DNA of 64,000 nt from Gnetum montanum (Eukaryota; Streptophyta; Gnetopsida; Gnetales; Gnetaceae). Within the stretch, counting starts at the first letter, position 1; the number at the start of each line of letters is the position of its first letter. The DNA is taken from the NCBI GenBank assembly GCA_015680685.1, contig MNCI01015696.1, forward strand, positions 200,337 through 264,336, written 5' to 3'. The notes under the pieces are model-generated. The model saw only the letters and a program-made list of their open reading frames with translations. It made no database searches and was not told the DNA's origin. The position numbers and the translations under genes are program-made. Below, in pieces: positions 23,459-34,170 of this stretch.

Positions 23459-25188
23459 TTTTTAATGTTGAAAGGAGGTTTTTACCAAGAATTTATAAAC
23501 ATGTGACAATTACCACTTTAATTTCTATGAGGATTTAATATTTTTTAAAATAACTTATTTCTCCTCATGGAAGTTACAATTATATTCCCTGATATTTGTA
23601 AGGTTATAATTACTCATAGGACATTTTCTAACTATGACATGTATTTCTCAAATTTTTGTAACTTCCTATGGTTATCTCCATGATATTTGTTGCCAATAAA
23701 ACACTTGGCAACCATAGCTCAAACTTCTAATAACTTCCTATGGAAGTTATAACTTCTAGGGTGGTTATAAATTAATGTTTCTAGATATTTGTAATACCCT
23801 TAACTTTTCATGATTATTGTAACTACCCTAAGGTTACTATAAAAGGGCCTTCAAGGGTGGAAAAAAAGAGAAAAAAGGGGTTGAACAATTTTGAAGAATA
23901 TTAAAGATGGTAAAAGCATGGCTTGCTAAAGGCATCAACTTAGCTTGTTTGTTATAATCTTGTGAGTTTATTTTTTCCCATTTTGTTTTTGTTTCTTAGC
24001 TAATAGTATAGGTAATATTGTGCTTGGCATTTAATTTTGGGATTTTCTCTAGGTTGCTTTTATAACTTTTTTTTTGTGCAATATTAGATTCCTATTAAGA
24101 TTACCTATAGAAGAGCTTATGTTATTGAAAAGCCTCAAGAACCTTTTAATAGTAAAGTCTTAATGAAATTGCTTATTTTGAGCATAAAGGATTTAGAAAA
24201 ATCTTTGGTGTTTTGAGACGACTAAGATAGCTTCATTGTTTTAAAGTATATTGCCTTAGTATTTCAATCCTGAAATTGTCAATTTTTTTAAAGGTTTTGT
24301 TGAATGAAGATTTTGACAAATATTAGCAAGCCAAAATAGAGACTCATACTTTGTCATTTATGCAACATTTTTGGTAGCATAATAAGATTGTCTTTTATGA
24401 AATTGCTTGTTGAGCTTAGAGGGTTTGAAAAATTCGTAGTTAGATTGAATTAGAATATCTTTATTGTGAAGTGTTTCCTCATGTTAATTTATCTTGCTTA
24501 AGTATTTGAGATTTTACAAAAATTTTCTTTCTTTTCTTTTCACTTTCTAAGTCCATTGAATCTTGCTCTATTTCTAGTTTTCTTATGGAATTTTGTCTTT
24601 GGGGAAAATTAGGAGTAGATTGGTAGAATTGTGCTCAAATGTTTTTGCAAAATTTTATTTGTTACAAGTAATCGTACTATAGGGTTTATATAGACTAAGT
24701 GACTTGATAAAATAGGAACCTTCAACAAGTCATAGTATTTGACAAAGTTAGCTGAATTTCTTTTATGATAGTCAATTACAATTTCACACATAACCCAACC
24801 ATTTCAACATTTACAACAGTAAATGCATACTCACGTTTAGTTTGTTTCATAACTATTAAGTCTATTTGGAGGTATCTGGGCCTTGGTGTTGCCATAAACT
24901 AGCAAGTACCTAAACCTTGTTTGAAGAACACCTTCGATCCTATGACCTCCAAAGGTTATGAGACCTGAAGGCCCCCCAATGTTGACAATCCCAACTGGTT
25001 GTCAATAGATGGATAATCAAATCTTCTACCAAAATAGTTTGTTCTAAGGAGGATGGAATGTGGCTAGTTTAGTACTACCACTTATTGGATGGACCAAAGT
25101 AGTAATGTGTATGAGGATAAGAGAGAGAGAGAGAGAGAGAGAGAGCACGTGTTAATAAAATAAAATCAATAAATAAATAACACATAAA
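23459..25188. other. unassigned AT-rich sequence
   Basis: A TATA-like CTATAAAAGGGCC near 23839 suggests an old LTR promoter, but I could not delimit an LTR. A (GA)n run lies at 25121-25145. No coding motif. Confidence 0.35.
25121..25145. repeat. (GA)n microsatellite
   Basis: About twelve GA dinucleotides. Confidence 0.9.
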
Positions 25189-25243
25189 ATGAGGGAAAGA
25201 AAGAGTGTGTGTGAGTGTGTGAGGGAGAAAGCATATGGTAGAG

Positions 25244-25440
25244 TGACTCCAAGTAGGAAGTACATATTCTTAATAGTAGTTGCAAGAAGGAAGCATATGT
25301 TCTTGATCATAACTCTGAGTAGGGACTATATATTCGTAAATGTGGCTTTGAGTGGGAAGCCCACATTCTCTATCATCACTCTAAGTAGGAAGTACACATT
25401 CTTTGGCTTTGACTTCAAGCATGAAGCACAAATTCCTACC
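25244..25440 (+). repeat. 33-bp degenerate minisatellite
   Basis: About six units of 33-34 bp follow each other, each with a core like AGTAGGAAGTACATATTC. Units have diverged by substitutions with few indels, so a 103-codon ORF (25189-25500) stays open and shows an 11-residue repeating pattern with Ser-Arg-Lys-Tyr-x-Phe. No known protein repeat fits. Confidence 0.8.
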
Positions 25441-25804
25441 CTGTCTCTACACTTCTTCATAATTGCCAAAGGTGGAGTTAATTACATGCATGTAAAGTGA
25501 GAAGATTTTGATCCAAGTTAAAAGATAGATAACATTTTCATGAAAAAAAAACAAGCCTTTTCTTTTTTGACTTAGATTGCATGAGCATTCTTATGCTTCA
25601 ATTGGATGTCAAGTTGAGCTCATCATTTGTGCTTTACAATTGATGACCCTAGTTGTTAAACCTTTTTGTCTCTAATTGTTAGATGGAATTTAAGTTTCTT
25701 GATATCCTCAATATTTAATTTACTATATATTATTAGAAATTGTATGAACAAAGGCATAAGCTTCAAGGACATCTTTTCATTTAAGAAGAAAAGACGTTAG
25801 ATAG
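25441..25804. other. unassigned sequence
   Basis: No motif seen. It ends with GATAG (25800-25804), the left target-site copy for the Gypsy-B element. Confidence 0.4.
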
Positions 25805-26571
25805 TGATGAGCCGCGATATCGTGTACACGATATCGTAGCTTGTCGTAATGTCTATAAATAAGAGGCGGCTTTCCCTGTTCTAGGCACTTAGACTTAGAC
25901 CATTAGCTAAACTCTTCTAGTTTTACCATTCTAGAGTTAGAATAATTTCCATGTGCCCGCAGTAGGAGTCTTAAAGTGAATGGATGTTTATTCAAGAAAA
26001 TTGTACCTGAGCACACATTTGTGTACGGCAATAAAGACGAATTTTCTGATAAACCTTGTGGCATATGGACTAAGCTAAATAGCAATTAATTATTGTTGAA
26101 TGTTTAAATGATTTCTTATTTAATTAATCTCTCTCAACCCTTGAATCTCCTAGTTAAGTGCATTTAGTATGATCGCTTCGAGCACATGTGTAACACTTGG
26201 TAACCTAGTAACGAGTAGCGTTTGGTAATCCCAGCAGCGTTGCACTGGTTTAAGGTGTGTGTGGCAAGTTGGAACGGATACTGGTGCTAGGACAATTAGA
26301 ACCTAGTTAATGAAAGTTAGTCACTTAGTTCTCTTCACCTTCCCCTATTAGCATAAGATGTTAAAAAGATAAAAGATATAAAAATCATATACCTCAAGCT
26401 TACTTAACCATACAACCGTGACAATACAAGTAAGTTTGGGAAGACAATGATTGATTAACCTTAAGTATTCCATTAAGGCATGTAAGCAATTAGTCCTTGG
26501 AGTTTGACCAGATCGCGTGTGAGATGCTCGTATTTGTATGGTTGAGTGTAGGGGTACCTCGCCACTCATCA
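25805..26571 (+). repeat. Gypsy-B 5' LTR
   Basis: 767 bp bounded by TGATGAG and CTCATCA. U3 has two GATATC palindromes (25816-25821, 25830-25835) and a TATA box TATAAAT at 25854-25860. An AATAAAG at about 26028 could serve as the polyadenylation signal. Confidence 0.9.
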
Positions 26572-26590
26572 TTGGCATCGTTGCCGGGGA
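26572..26590 (+). promoter_or_regulatory. primer binding site
   Basis: TTGGCATCGTTGCCGGGGA directly follows the 5' LTR. It is close to the TGGCGCCGTTGCCGGGGA primer site typical of Athila-type plant Gypsy elements, usually assigned to an Asp tRNA; one CG-type change separates the cores. Confidence 0.8.
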
Positions 26591-26686
26591 CTTAGTTGTT
26601 TGTGCGTTACGTAGAACATAGGAGATCATTCATATCGTTGGGACGCTAGAACGAACCCTTAGGGTTAATCAGGAAAAGATAAGACA

Positions 26687-29258
26687 ATGGTAAACAGCAC
26701 ACCGAATAAGACAAAAATTTCTTCTTCTTCACACAAAAGTACTTCACCGCCTAGGACTCACACAAGAGACAGTCAGTGGCACAACACACGTAACCAAGAT
26801 CCACCAATGCCTCAATAGTTTCGTGTGGTATATATTCATCATGATGAGTATGTACATGACTTTACCTTTATTCTTCATCAAGATGAACAACTGTGTTGGA
26901 GAGACTTGGAAGGTAACATAGTGTTGCCTCTAGATTGAGCAGTCCCCAACATACTTCTTTGTGCTCTCACACGAGTAGGCATGTCACAGTTATACACGGA
27001 ATATGTTGCATGCGATTATGACACAAGGGATTACCATCCCACAGAAGCGCAACGTCAAAGGGACTTGCGACAGGAGAGATACTATACATCGTTGAAGGGC
27101 AAAGGACCCCATAACGCTCCACCCGTCTTGAGCGAAATTGAGGGTGGTGAACCTATTTCAATAGGTTCTCCACAAAACGATGTTCCCCCTCCTAACGATG
27201 GTCAGGAGATGGTGTATCAGAACCTCCACTCCACAATTCATAATCCTGGTTCTGATCCCCACGAACACCAAGTGTTCAACGAGGAAACACAAACACATGA
27301 TAAGGGTGGGCACTCTGATTGTAATCACGATCGGGGCTAGGACCACTGAAGAGAAGGTAGGAAACATCGTTATGGTAATGGTTCTCCTTCTTCTTCACCT
27401 TCATCGTCACATTCACCCTCTCCTTCAGTATCAGGATGCAGTCATAAGGAGCCTAACTATGAGGATAAAGGTAAATAGAGTGAGAAGCCTCAATGAGAGA
27501 GTCAAGAAAGAGGACGAGGGTACTCTAGAGAATTGCAGCATAGAAGAAGGGAGAGTAGGGAATTGCATAGACATCATAGACGTTATGAATGGAATGACCA
27601 CGAAGAACCCCTACTCGCAACCTGAAGCATGTTAGATATCATGGAGGCCATAAGAATTCCCACAAGGCACCAAAAAGATAGCAGGATCAAGAGGTTAGAC
27701 ATTAATAACATCCCACGATTTGAAGGGGGATACAACATTGATCCTCAGAATCACCTACAGGCATTTCATGATGCATGTTCCTTGCAGAACATCGAGAATG
27801 AATGGTAAAAACTAAAGTTGTTCCCAAGGATACTAGTAAAAGAAGCAGAAAGCTGGTACTAGTCCTTAGAACCGAAATCCATTCACAGGTGGAGTACGAT
27901 CCTAGAACTGTTTAATGATAAGTATCAAACGTACTCCTAGGTGTCCAACCTGCGAAAGCAAATCCAAGGATGGAAGAAGGGAAATCATGAATCCTTGGAT
28001 GTTTCCATGGGCTGTTATTATGCATTGTTACATCGTTGCCCAGGCCATGGTTACTCGTAGTAGGATCAACTACACCATATTGTAGATGGGCTTAGGCATG
28101 AAATGAGGAGAACCATTGGAATGTATGCCCAAGGGAGATTATCAGAGCTTAGGTCCCATTAGGTCCATAGATTGCTGGAACAAGTAGCCAAGGAAGAGGA
28201 AGAGCTACATAAGAGAGAAAGTGTGAAAGAGTACAACCGCGATCCTTCCCTCTGAAAAAGGGAAGTGAGATTCTGTGAGGAGGAGGACGAGTCACCACTC
28301 GAAGAGATGGTGCATAGGAAAACCTTGTTGCTTCAAAAATTAAGAACAGAAGTGTCGGCAAAGGTAGACCAAATATGGAACTCCTTAGATAGTAGATTTG
28401 AAACCGTTCTTAAAATTGTAGAGGAGTCTAAGGAGCAAGGTAGTGACTATGACAAAAAGAAAAAGAGGGACATGGACAATGCACGTAACAAAGGCAAGGG
28501 TAAAATGGCCATCACCGAAGAGGTTGTGGATTCTAATACAGACAATGACGGTGGATGTGAGATATGCCAATACAACCATCCTAAGGGATGTTGCCCAGTA
28601 ATCTCACATCTACAAGAGTCTGGTGTGTATGCACTCAACCCACGACTTAACAAATGGCAAGCACCCCGATGATTACCTTATCCCCAAGGTAACCCAAGGA
28701 AGTTCCACCAACCTTTAACGTATTATCCAAATGGAACTATGCCACAACCTATTGAGAAATAACAGCAGTGGCAATACCCACAGTCATGGGGGATGCCACC
28801 ACCACAACAACAATACCCTTACCAACAACCGGATCCATATGGCTACTACGTGCAGCAGCCAATCTCTCCACATGACTCTGTTGGTCACGTGACACCACAA
28901 CATGACTACCAAGCTCGGGAGTATTATAGGACTCCTTCTCCTAGGAGAGATAACCCATAGACATACCATCCTCCAAACTTATCCACAACTCTCACACCGA
29001 TAGCTCCATTACCACTTGCTCTAGCAATGCAAGGGAAACTCCCCACTCAACCATAGCAACGTAATGCTATGAGAGCTGTAAACCTTCAACCCGCTACTGG
29101 CTCTAACAACCACACAAAGAGAAGACCTTTCTTTAGGACCAACAGTCCAACCAAGCTCTCGCAACCACAAGCCGTTGAGCCTCTGAACGCTTTGCCATCA
29201 AATAAGGCTTCAGAGCTCCCTTCAAACCAAAATAGAGCTCAACGCATACAGTTATGTT
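26687..29258 (+). pseudogene. Gypsy-B gag, one frame with 18 premature stops
   Basis: From ATG 26687 a single frame of about 857 codons runs to 29258 without any frameshift. Near 27900-28110 lies the Retrotrans_gag core: Leu-Phe-Asn-Asp-Lys-Tyr, Leu-Arg-Lys-Gln-Ile-Gln-Gly-Trp, Glu-Ser-Leu-Asp-Val and Cys-Pro-Gly-His-Gly-Tyr. A basic region and a knuckle-like Cys-x2-Cys-x3-His-x3-Cys follow near 28555-28595, then a Pro/Gln-rich tail. Eighteen in-frame stops (ten TAG, six TGA, two TAA) interrupt it; several sit where Gln is expected. Gag would form the particle shell. Confidence 0.85.
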
Positions 29259-29995
29259 AACACATGCTATCACTGACTGGATTAAGAAGGGCCACCTTCC
29301 CAGGAAATTCTCTGACCTCGAAAGCCCTTTAATCTATCTCCAAGTTGCTGGGAATGAACCATGTAAAGCTCTTTTGGACTCAGGTTCCGAAGTCAATTTA
29401 ATATCACAAGAGATGTATAAAGCCTGGAACTTGCCTCCACTAAAGAAGAGCAATATTTGCTTAGAGTCGGCTGACCAGTCCATCACTATTCCCTTGGGAC
29501 TGGTGAAGGACATCATTACCACTGTGTGTGGGTGGTCATACCCAGCTGATTTTCTAGTGATACAAGTAAACAATGACAAAAGGGACTTCCCAATAATAAT
29601 GGGAAGGGCATGGCTAAGTACCATAAACACACGCCTAGGAATCCGTGATCTTTCCCTGGAAATATCTAAGGAAAACACTTTTGGGAAGATCGAGAAGAAG
29701 AAAGTTCCATGCATCACATACAGTGATACAGGGTGTGATTACGTACAAGAATGTTCAACATTGCCTGCATGCAACTAGTGTGCCCAAGAAATTAACATAA
29801 AAAAGTGCCTGTATGTAGCAACCACACAATAAGAAGACACCCAATGGTTGATAGCTAATCAAGAGAGTAACTCACCAACATGCATGGAACTAACTGGGGG
29901 AACAACTTACGCCCATGTCGAAAGCATAGATGCATTGGAGCATGAGTGTCACCAACTTCTAACCCTTAACCTGAAAACATCAATAGGGGGAAGTT
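29254..29995 (+). pseudogene. Gypsy-B retropepsin (aspartic protease)
   Basis: The frame switches by one base at about 29250-29258, then stays open from 29254 to 29778. The active-site triad Asp-Ser-Gly (29377-29385) lies in Ala-Leu-Leu-Asp-Ser-Gly-Ser-Glu-Val-Asn. An Ile-Ile-Met-Gly-Arg-Ala-Trp-Leu stretch near 29595 matches the second conserved retropepsin element. After the TAG at 29776 the same frame continues to about 29995 through further TAG/TAA/TGA codons, then is lost before any RT motif. The protease would cleave the polyprotein. The domain itself is intact as read. Confidence 0.87.
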
Positions 29996-32052
29996 GAAAA
30001 TTCCTAAAAACTTCAAACAAGCATTCCGATAAAAGATTACTAGTTCATGTGCAATAGACTAAACCTTACCATCAATCTAGAATGGTCAATGCACATAACA
30101 CATTGGAGAAAGGATGACCTCACTCATTATTTTGGATATCCTCCTTTCAACTCAGTCATGGGGGAGATGGCCACCTATGCTGATCAATCAAAGCCCTCAG
30201 TTCCTTTTTAAGTTTTTGTTTTACAATTTTTTTTCACTTTTCTTGTTTTTGTTTTGCAACACCGTTCATACTTTTTCATTTATTTGTGTGTTTATTTGTT
30301 TTATTTTGTTAGATTCATCACCTAATAAGTGCTCCTGATGGTGGTATGAACTGTATTCTATTGATTGCCAATGTTTGGATTTTACCTTTGAGTTATAATG
30401 TTGATACTAAGGTATGGTTCTTTTGATATAACAGGCAATGAGTCCACGTCATCCATGCATCCATGAATTTCTATGGTCTCTCTTGGCTTGGAACTGTACA
30501 GTCCCTTTCCTTCAATAATAAGAACTATCAACGAATTGGTGACTGGGTATTTCTCAAACTAAAGAAGGATTCAAGGATTGAAAAAGGTGTGACTTCAAGG
30601 GGATTTGATGCATTTGTGCTGGCCATTCTCTTGGGTGCTTGGATGTTTTCTTCTTGAGTTTTCCTTACCATTCTGATGTTGCTCCATTATTGGGAGATTG
30701 AGCTAATAAAAATAACAAGTCTTTGCATGGTGTGGTTCTCACACAAAAAAAATAAATAAATAAATAGTGAGAATTCAAAGCACACCCCTTAGACGAAATA
30801 AGCATATGGACTACAAGCATTGGTTATGGAACTAAAAAAACATGTTCCCTCTAACTAAGGCCCTCTCTCATTTCCTACTTTCTCCTTTCTCGTTTCGTCG
30901 GAATGGTGGTGACGTTTTGGCAGAAACATTCTCGTTACTTTAAGTGGATGAATTAGCCAAATGTATTAATGTGAAGTCACTAGATGTGGATTATTTGAGG
31001 CTGGATTTGGAATGAGATCTACTAAGTCACATTAACCATTAATACACAAGGGGCTATACACCACCTTGTTCTTAAGACTCCATTCCATTCTCTTCTTTCC
31101 ATTATTCTTCCCCCATTTTCCACCTCATTGCTAGTTGTATTAATAGTCCATATTTTGGTTGATGCATTATTCTATTTTTGGTAAATTCTTGTGGTTAAGA
31201 CTTTAAATCTTATTTCCAAATGGAATTTCCAGAGCCTACGGACTTTTTGAATGTGGGATTGTCAGGGCATTAAGGGCATGAGCCTGCTTTGGGGAGGATC
31301 CACTGGCATTCCTATTTGGTGCATCAGTTAACTTCTTTCTCTTAAAAATTTTTGCAATCACCATTTATTTTGTTCATTTCCATCTCTAACATGCATTTCA
31401 TCGGCATTGCCATTGTTTCTTTTTCTCTGTCTTTCTTATTCCTTATCTTTTTACATTCTATCGCTACTGGAGGTTTGCTCTTAGTCATGGGAGTCCTGGT
31501 CCAATTTTTTCAATTTTCTCTTAACCCCTACACCTTGGGTAGTCACCAATATTATGTCTCCAGCATCTGCATTAGCCATATCACAACTTAGCCAATGGAC
31601 CTTACACTGAGGCAAGGTATCAACTGCATTGTGATTCATTTACCCTTGCTAATATAAGACTGTGTTGTGTGTGCAAATGGTAATCATACAACAATGGAGT
31701 GGATCTAGAGGGAACACTTAGAATGGACTAGTGCTAGAATCGTTATACAAGGGATAAGATTGATGGCGGGTTATGGATGGACAATAGAAGGTGCAATCTT
31801 GGCACTGGCAGTAACAGACTTCTTTTTTTTTCTCTCTCTCTCTTCTCTCTCAGTTGCCAAATAAGGTTGGATGTCAAATGTACATATTGTTCACTCTTGT
31901 GGTCATGAACACTATTGTTGCCATGTATTGTAATGATGATCTATTCACATGTTACCCCATTCACCATTAGTGTCATTCAAGTCAATAATCCCATACCTTC
32001 CCAATATTTTGTAAGGAACTAGAGGACGAGTTTTTATTCACTCATGGGATTA
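29996..32052 (+). other. Gypsy-B internal 3' region, no pol domains
   Basis: T-rich, largely non-coding. A GGGGGAGA word at 30161-30168 resembles an internal polypurine tract. No RT, RNase H or integrase signature is found in any frame, so pol has been deleted or was never present. A TC-rich patch lies at 31825-31850. Confidence 0.6.
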
Positions 32053-32729
32053 TGATGAGCCGCGATATCGCGTACTGCAATTTCTATAAAAAAGAGGTAG
32101 CTTTCCCTATTCTAGGCACTTAGACTTAGACCCTTAGCTAAACTCTTGTAGTTTTACCATTCCAGAGTTAGAATAATTTCAAAGTGCCTACAGTAGGAGT
32201 CTTAAAGTGAATGGATCTTTATTCGAGCAAAGTATACCTAAGCACACATTTGTGTACGACAATAAAGACGAACTTTCTGATAAACCTTGCAACATATGGA
32301 CTAAGCTAAATAGTAATTAATTATTGTTGAATGTTTAAATGCTTTCTTAGTTAATTAATCTCTCTCAACCCTTGACTCTCCTAGTTAAGTGCATTTAGTA
32401 TGACCACTTCGAGCATGTGTGTAATGCTTGGTAACCCAGTANNNNNNNNNNNNNNNNNNNNNNNNNNNNNNNNNNNNNNNNNNNNNNNNNNNNNNNNNNN
32501 NNNNNNNNNNNNNNNNNNNNNNNNNNNNNNNNNNNNNNNNNNNNNNNNNNNNNNNNNNNNNNNNNNNNNNNNNNNNNNNNNNNNNNNNNNNNNNNNNNNN
32601 NNNNNNNNNNNNNNNNNNNNNNNNNNNNNNNNNNNNNNNNNNNNNNNNNNNNNNNNNNNNNNNNNNNNNNNNNNNNNNNNNNNNNNNNNNNNNNNNNNNN
32701 NNNNNNTAGGGGTACCTCGCCACTCATGA
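32053..32729 (+). repeat. Gypsy-B 3' LTR with sequence gap
   Basis: Matches the 5' LTR from TGATGAG to the gap of 265 N (32442-32706), and again at the end. It has one GATATC (32064-32069) and a TATA-like TATAAAA at about 32085. Confidence 0.88.
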
Positions 32730-32792
32730 GATGGTATTCCTTATTGGTAAAGCAAAGGCTAATTCCCTTCAAAAATTAGGGTTAGGAGGAGT

Positions 32793-33260
32793 GTGAAGTT
32801 CCCTATAGGTTCCATGCCATCTTAACTATCATTAAAGAACTACATGATTCTAGTTCTTTATATGCTAGATCAAGAGGATATGTAGGATTGCAGAGGAGCT
32901 TTGGGTCTTATGCTTAGACCACTATCCTTCTTTATGGAATGGGGCTTATGGCTAGATGCATTAGAGTAGGAACACATCTTAACTCTATTAAAGAATGAAG
33001 TATCTATGTGTATGGTAGTTCTCTTGAGTATGTTGTGTGTGTTATATTGGTTTAGTCACTTATGTGATTATAAAGACATCCTTGCAATGCTCCTAAACAT
33101 GGACTAATGTATAGCATGTGAGTTGTTTATTTATCCTATGCTCATAGGTTTTTGAGGACATTAAGGCATAGTCCACCTTAAGTCTTTTCTAAAACATTCA
33201 GCTACTTTAGAACTGTTGGGTGGTTTCAAGTGGTGTTTCCCCAAAGTAGTGCCATTACAA
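32793..33260 (+). repeat. dispersed repeat R1, copy 2
   Basis: Aligns with 13500-13960. It begins TGTGAAGTTCC, again TGTG-initiated like an LTR end. It lies close to the right end of the Gypsy-B element. Confidence 0.75.
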
Positions 33261-33779
33261 CTTTGACATGTGGTGCTCAAAGCTTCTTAGATCATTTTCT
33301 AATTCTCCTTCAACTTAGTTGTTTCATTTCCTTATAACCCAACGTACCATACATTCAAGATCTTATTCTATCTAATTGGAAGAATAACAACAAATTATGA
33401 TAGCCCATTGATGTTCTTCTCTAAAACCTATGAATGATCCTTCTTTAGTAACATAAGCATCTCTACATGATCCTTTTGTAGATGTAACTCCATCAATAAC
33501 TTACTACAATCAATGTTGTGGATCCAACCTCATTAGAATATTAATTAATGCAGACATAACTTCATAGTATTATGATAGCTAAGGAGCTTTATTGGCAATA
33601 GTATTCATGAATTACCTGACTTAATGATGAGGATCATAACACCCATTAATTTTTATCAACAAGCCACTACTAACAAGAAAAAAAATGCAACTATCTTTTA
33701 CTATAGACATTAAGCAAAACCTTGATCTCTTTCCAAAATTTTTTCTCCTCCACCACTTATGAAATTGAATTCATCTCCT
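33261..33779. other. unassigned sequence
   Basis: AT-rich, no clear motif. It may be the eroded N-terminal side of the LINE RT that follows. Confidence 0.35.
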
Positions 33780-34170
33780 ACATTCTTGTCAATAATTATT
33801 ATCTCCATCCTTTAATACAGTAGGATCATCTCTTTCTATTGGGGACCTCAAATCCATCATCCTTTTCCTCCCATAGAAACAAAGCACTTGGTCTTGATGG
33901 ATGGGCCAATAATCTTTTATAGTTCTCTAGTCCATTGTTCATCTTACCCTCGTTAATATCTTTGTGGAGATCATCTAATCGGGTTTTTTTCCTCAGGTCT
34001 TGGAACTCCACCTTTATAGCTCTTATTTCCAAGAAACAATCCCTCATTTTCCTAGAACATTATAGGCTCATCAACCTTTGCTCTGTGCTCTACAATTTCT
34101 ATGTCAAAATATTAGTCAATTGCATCCCTCTTCTTCCCAAGATCATTAATTATATTTAAACAAGTTTCCT
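33780..34170 (+). pseudogene. LINE reverse transcriptase fragment
   Basis: The plus strand gives Asn-Lys-Ala-Leu-Gly-Leu-Asp-Gly-Trp (from Lys-Ala-Pro-Gly-Pro-Asp-Gly), then Asn-Ser-Thr-Phe-Ile-Ala-Leu-Ile-Ser-Lys-Lys and Tyr-Arg-Leu-Ile-Asn-Leu-Cys-Ser-Val-Leu-Tyr. These are the first conserved blocks of an L1 RT in proper order. The catalytic part is not readable downstream. Confidence 0.8.

Larger units (their letters stand above)
25805..32729 (+). mobile_element. Gypsy-B LTR element, gag-protease only
   Basis: Two matching LTRs (25805-26571 and 32053-32729) start TGATGAG. The 5' one ends CTCATCA and the 3' one CTCATGA. They are flanked by GATAG (25800-25804) and GATGG (32730-32734), a target duplication with one transition. 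A primer site follows the 5' LTR. The interior (about 5.5 kb) encodes gag and a retropepsin, but no RT, RNase H or integrase motif is present between 29996 and 32052. The two LTRs differ at many positions, so the insertion is old. Layout and primer site resemble the Athila/Tat group. Confidence 0.85.

Noticed and set aside
27180-27635. Alternative 151-codon ORF inside gag
   Set aside because: It overlaps the gag frame out of register and has no motif; the gag frame explains the region.
32385-32772. ORFs across the N run
   Set aside because: They consist almost wholly of unknown residues from the gap; the same applies to those at 54948-55627.
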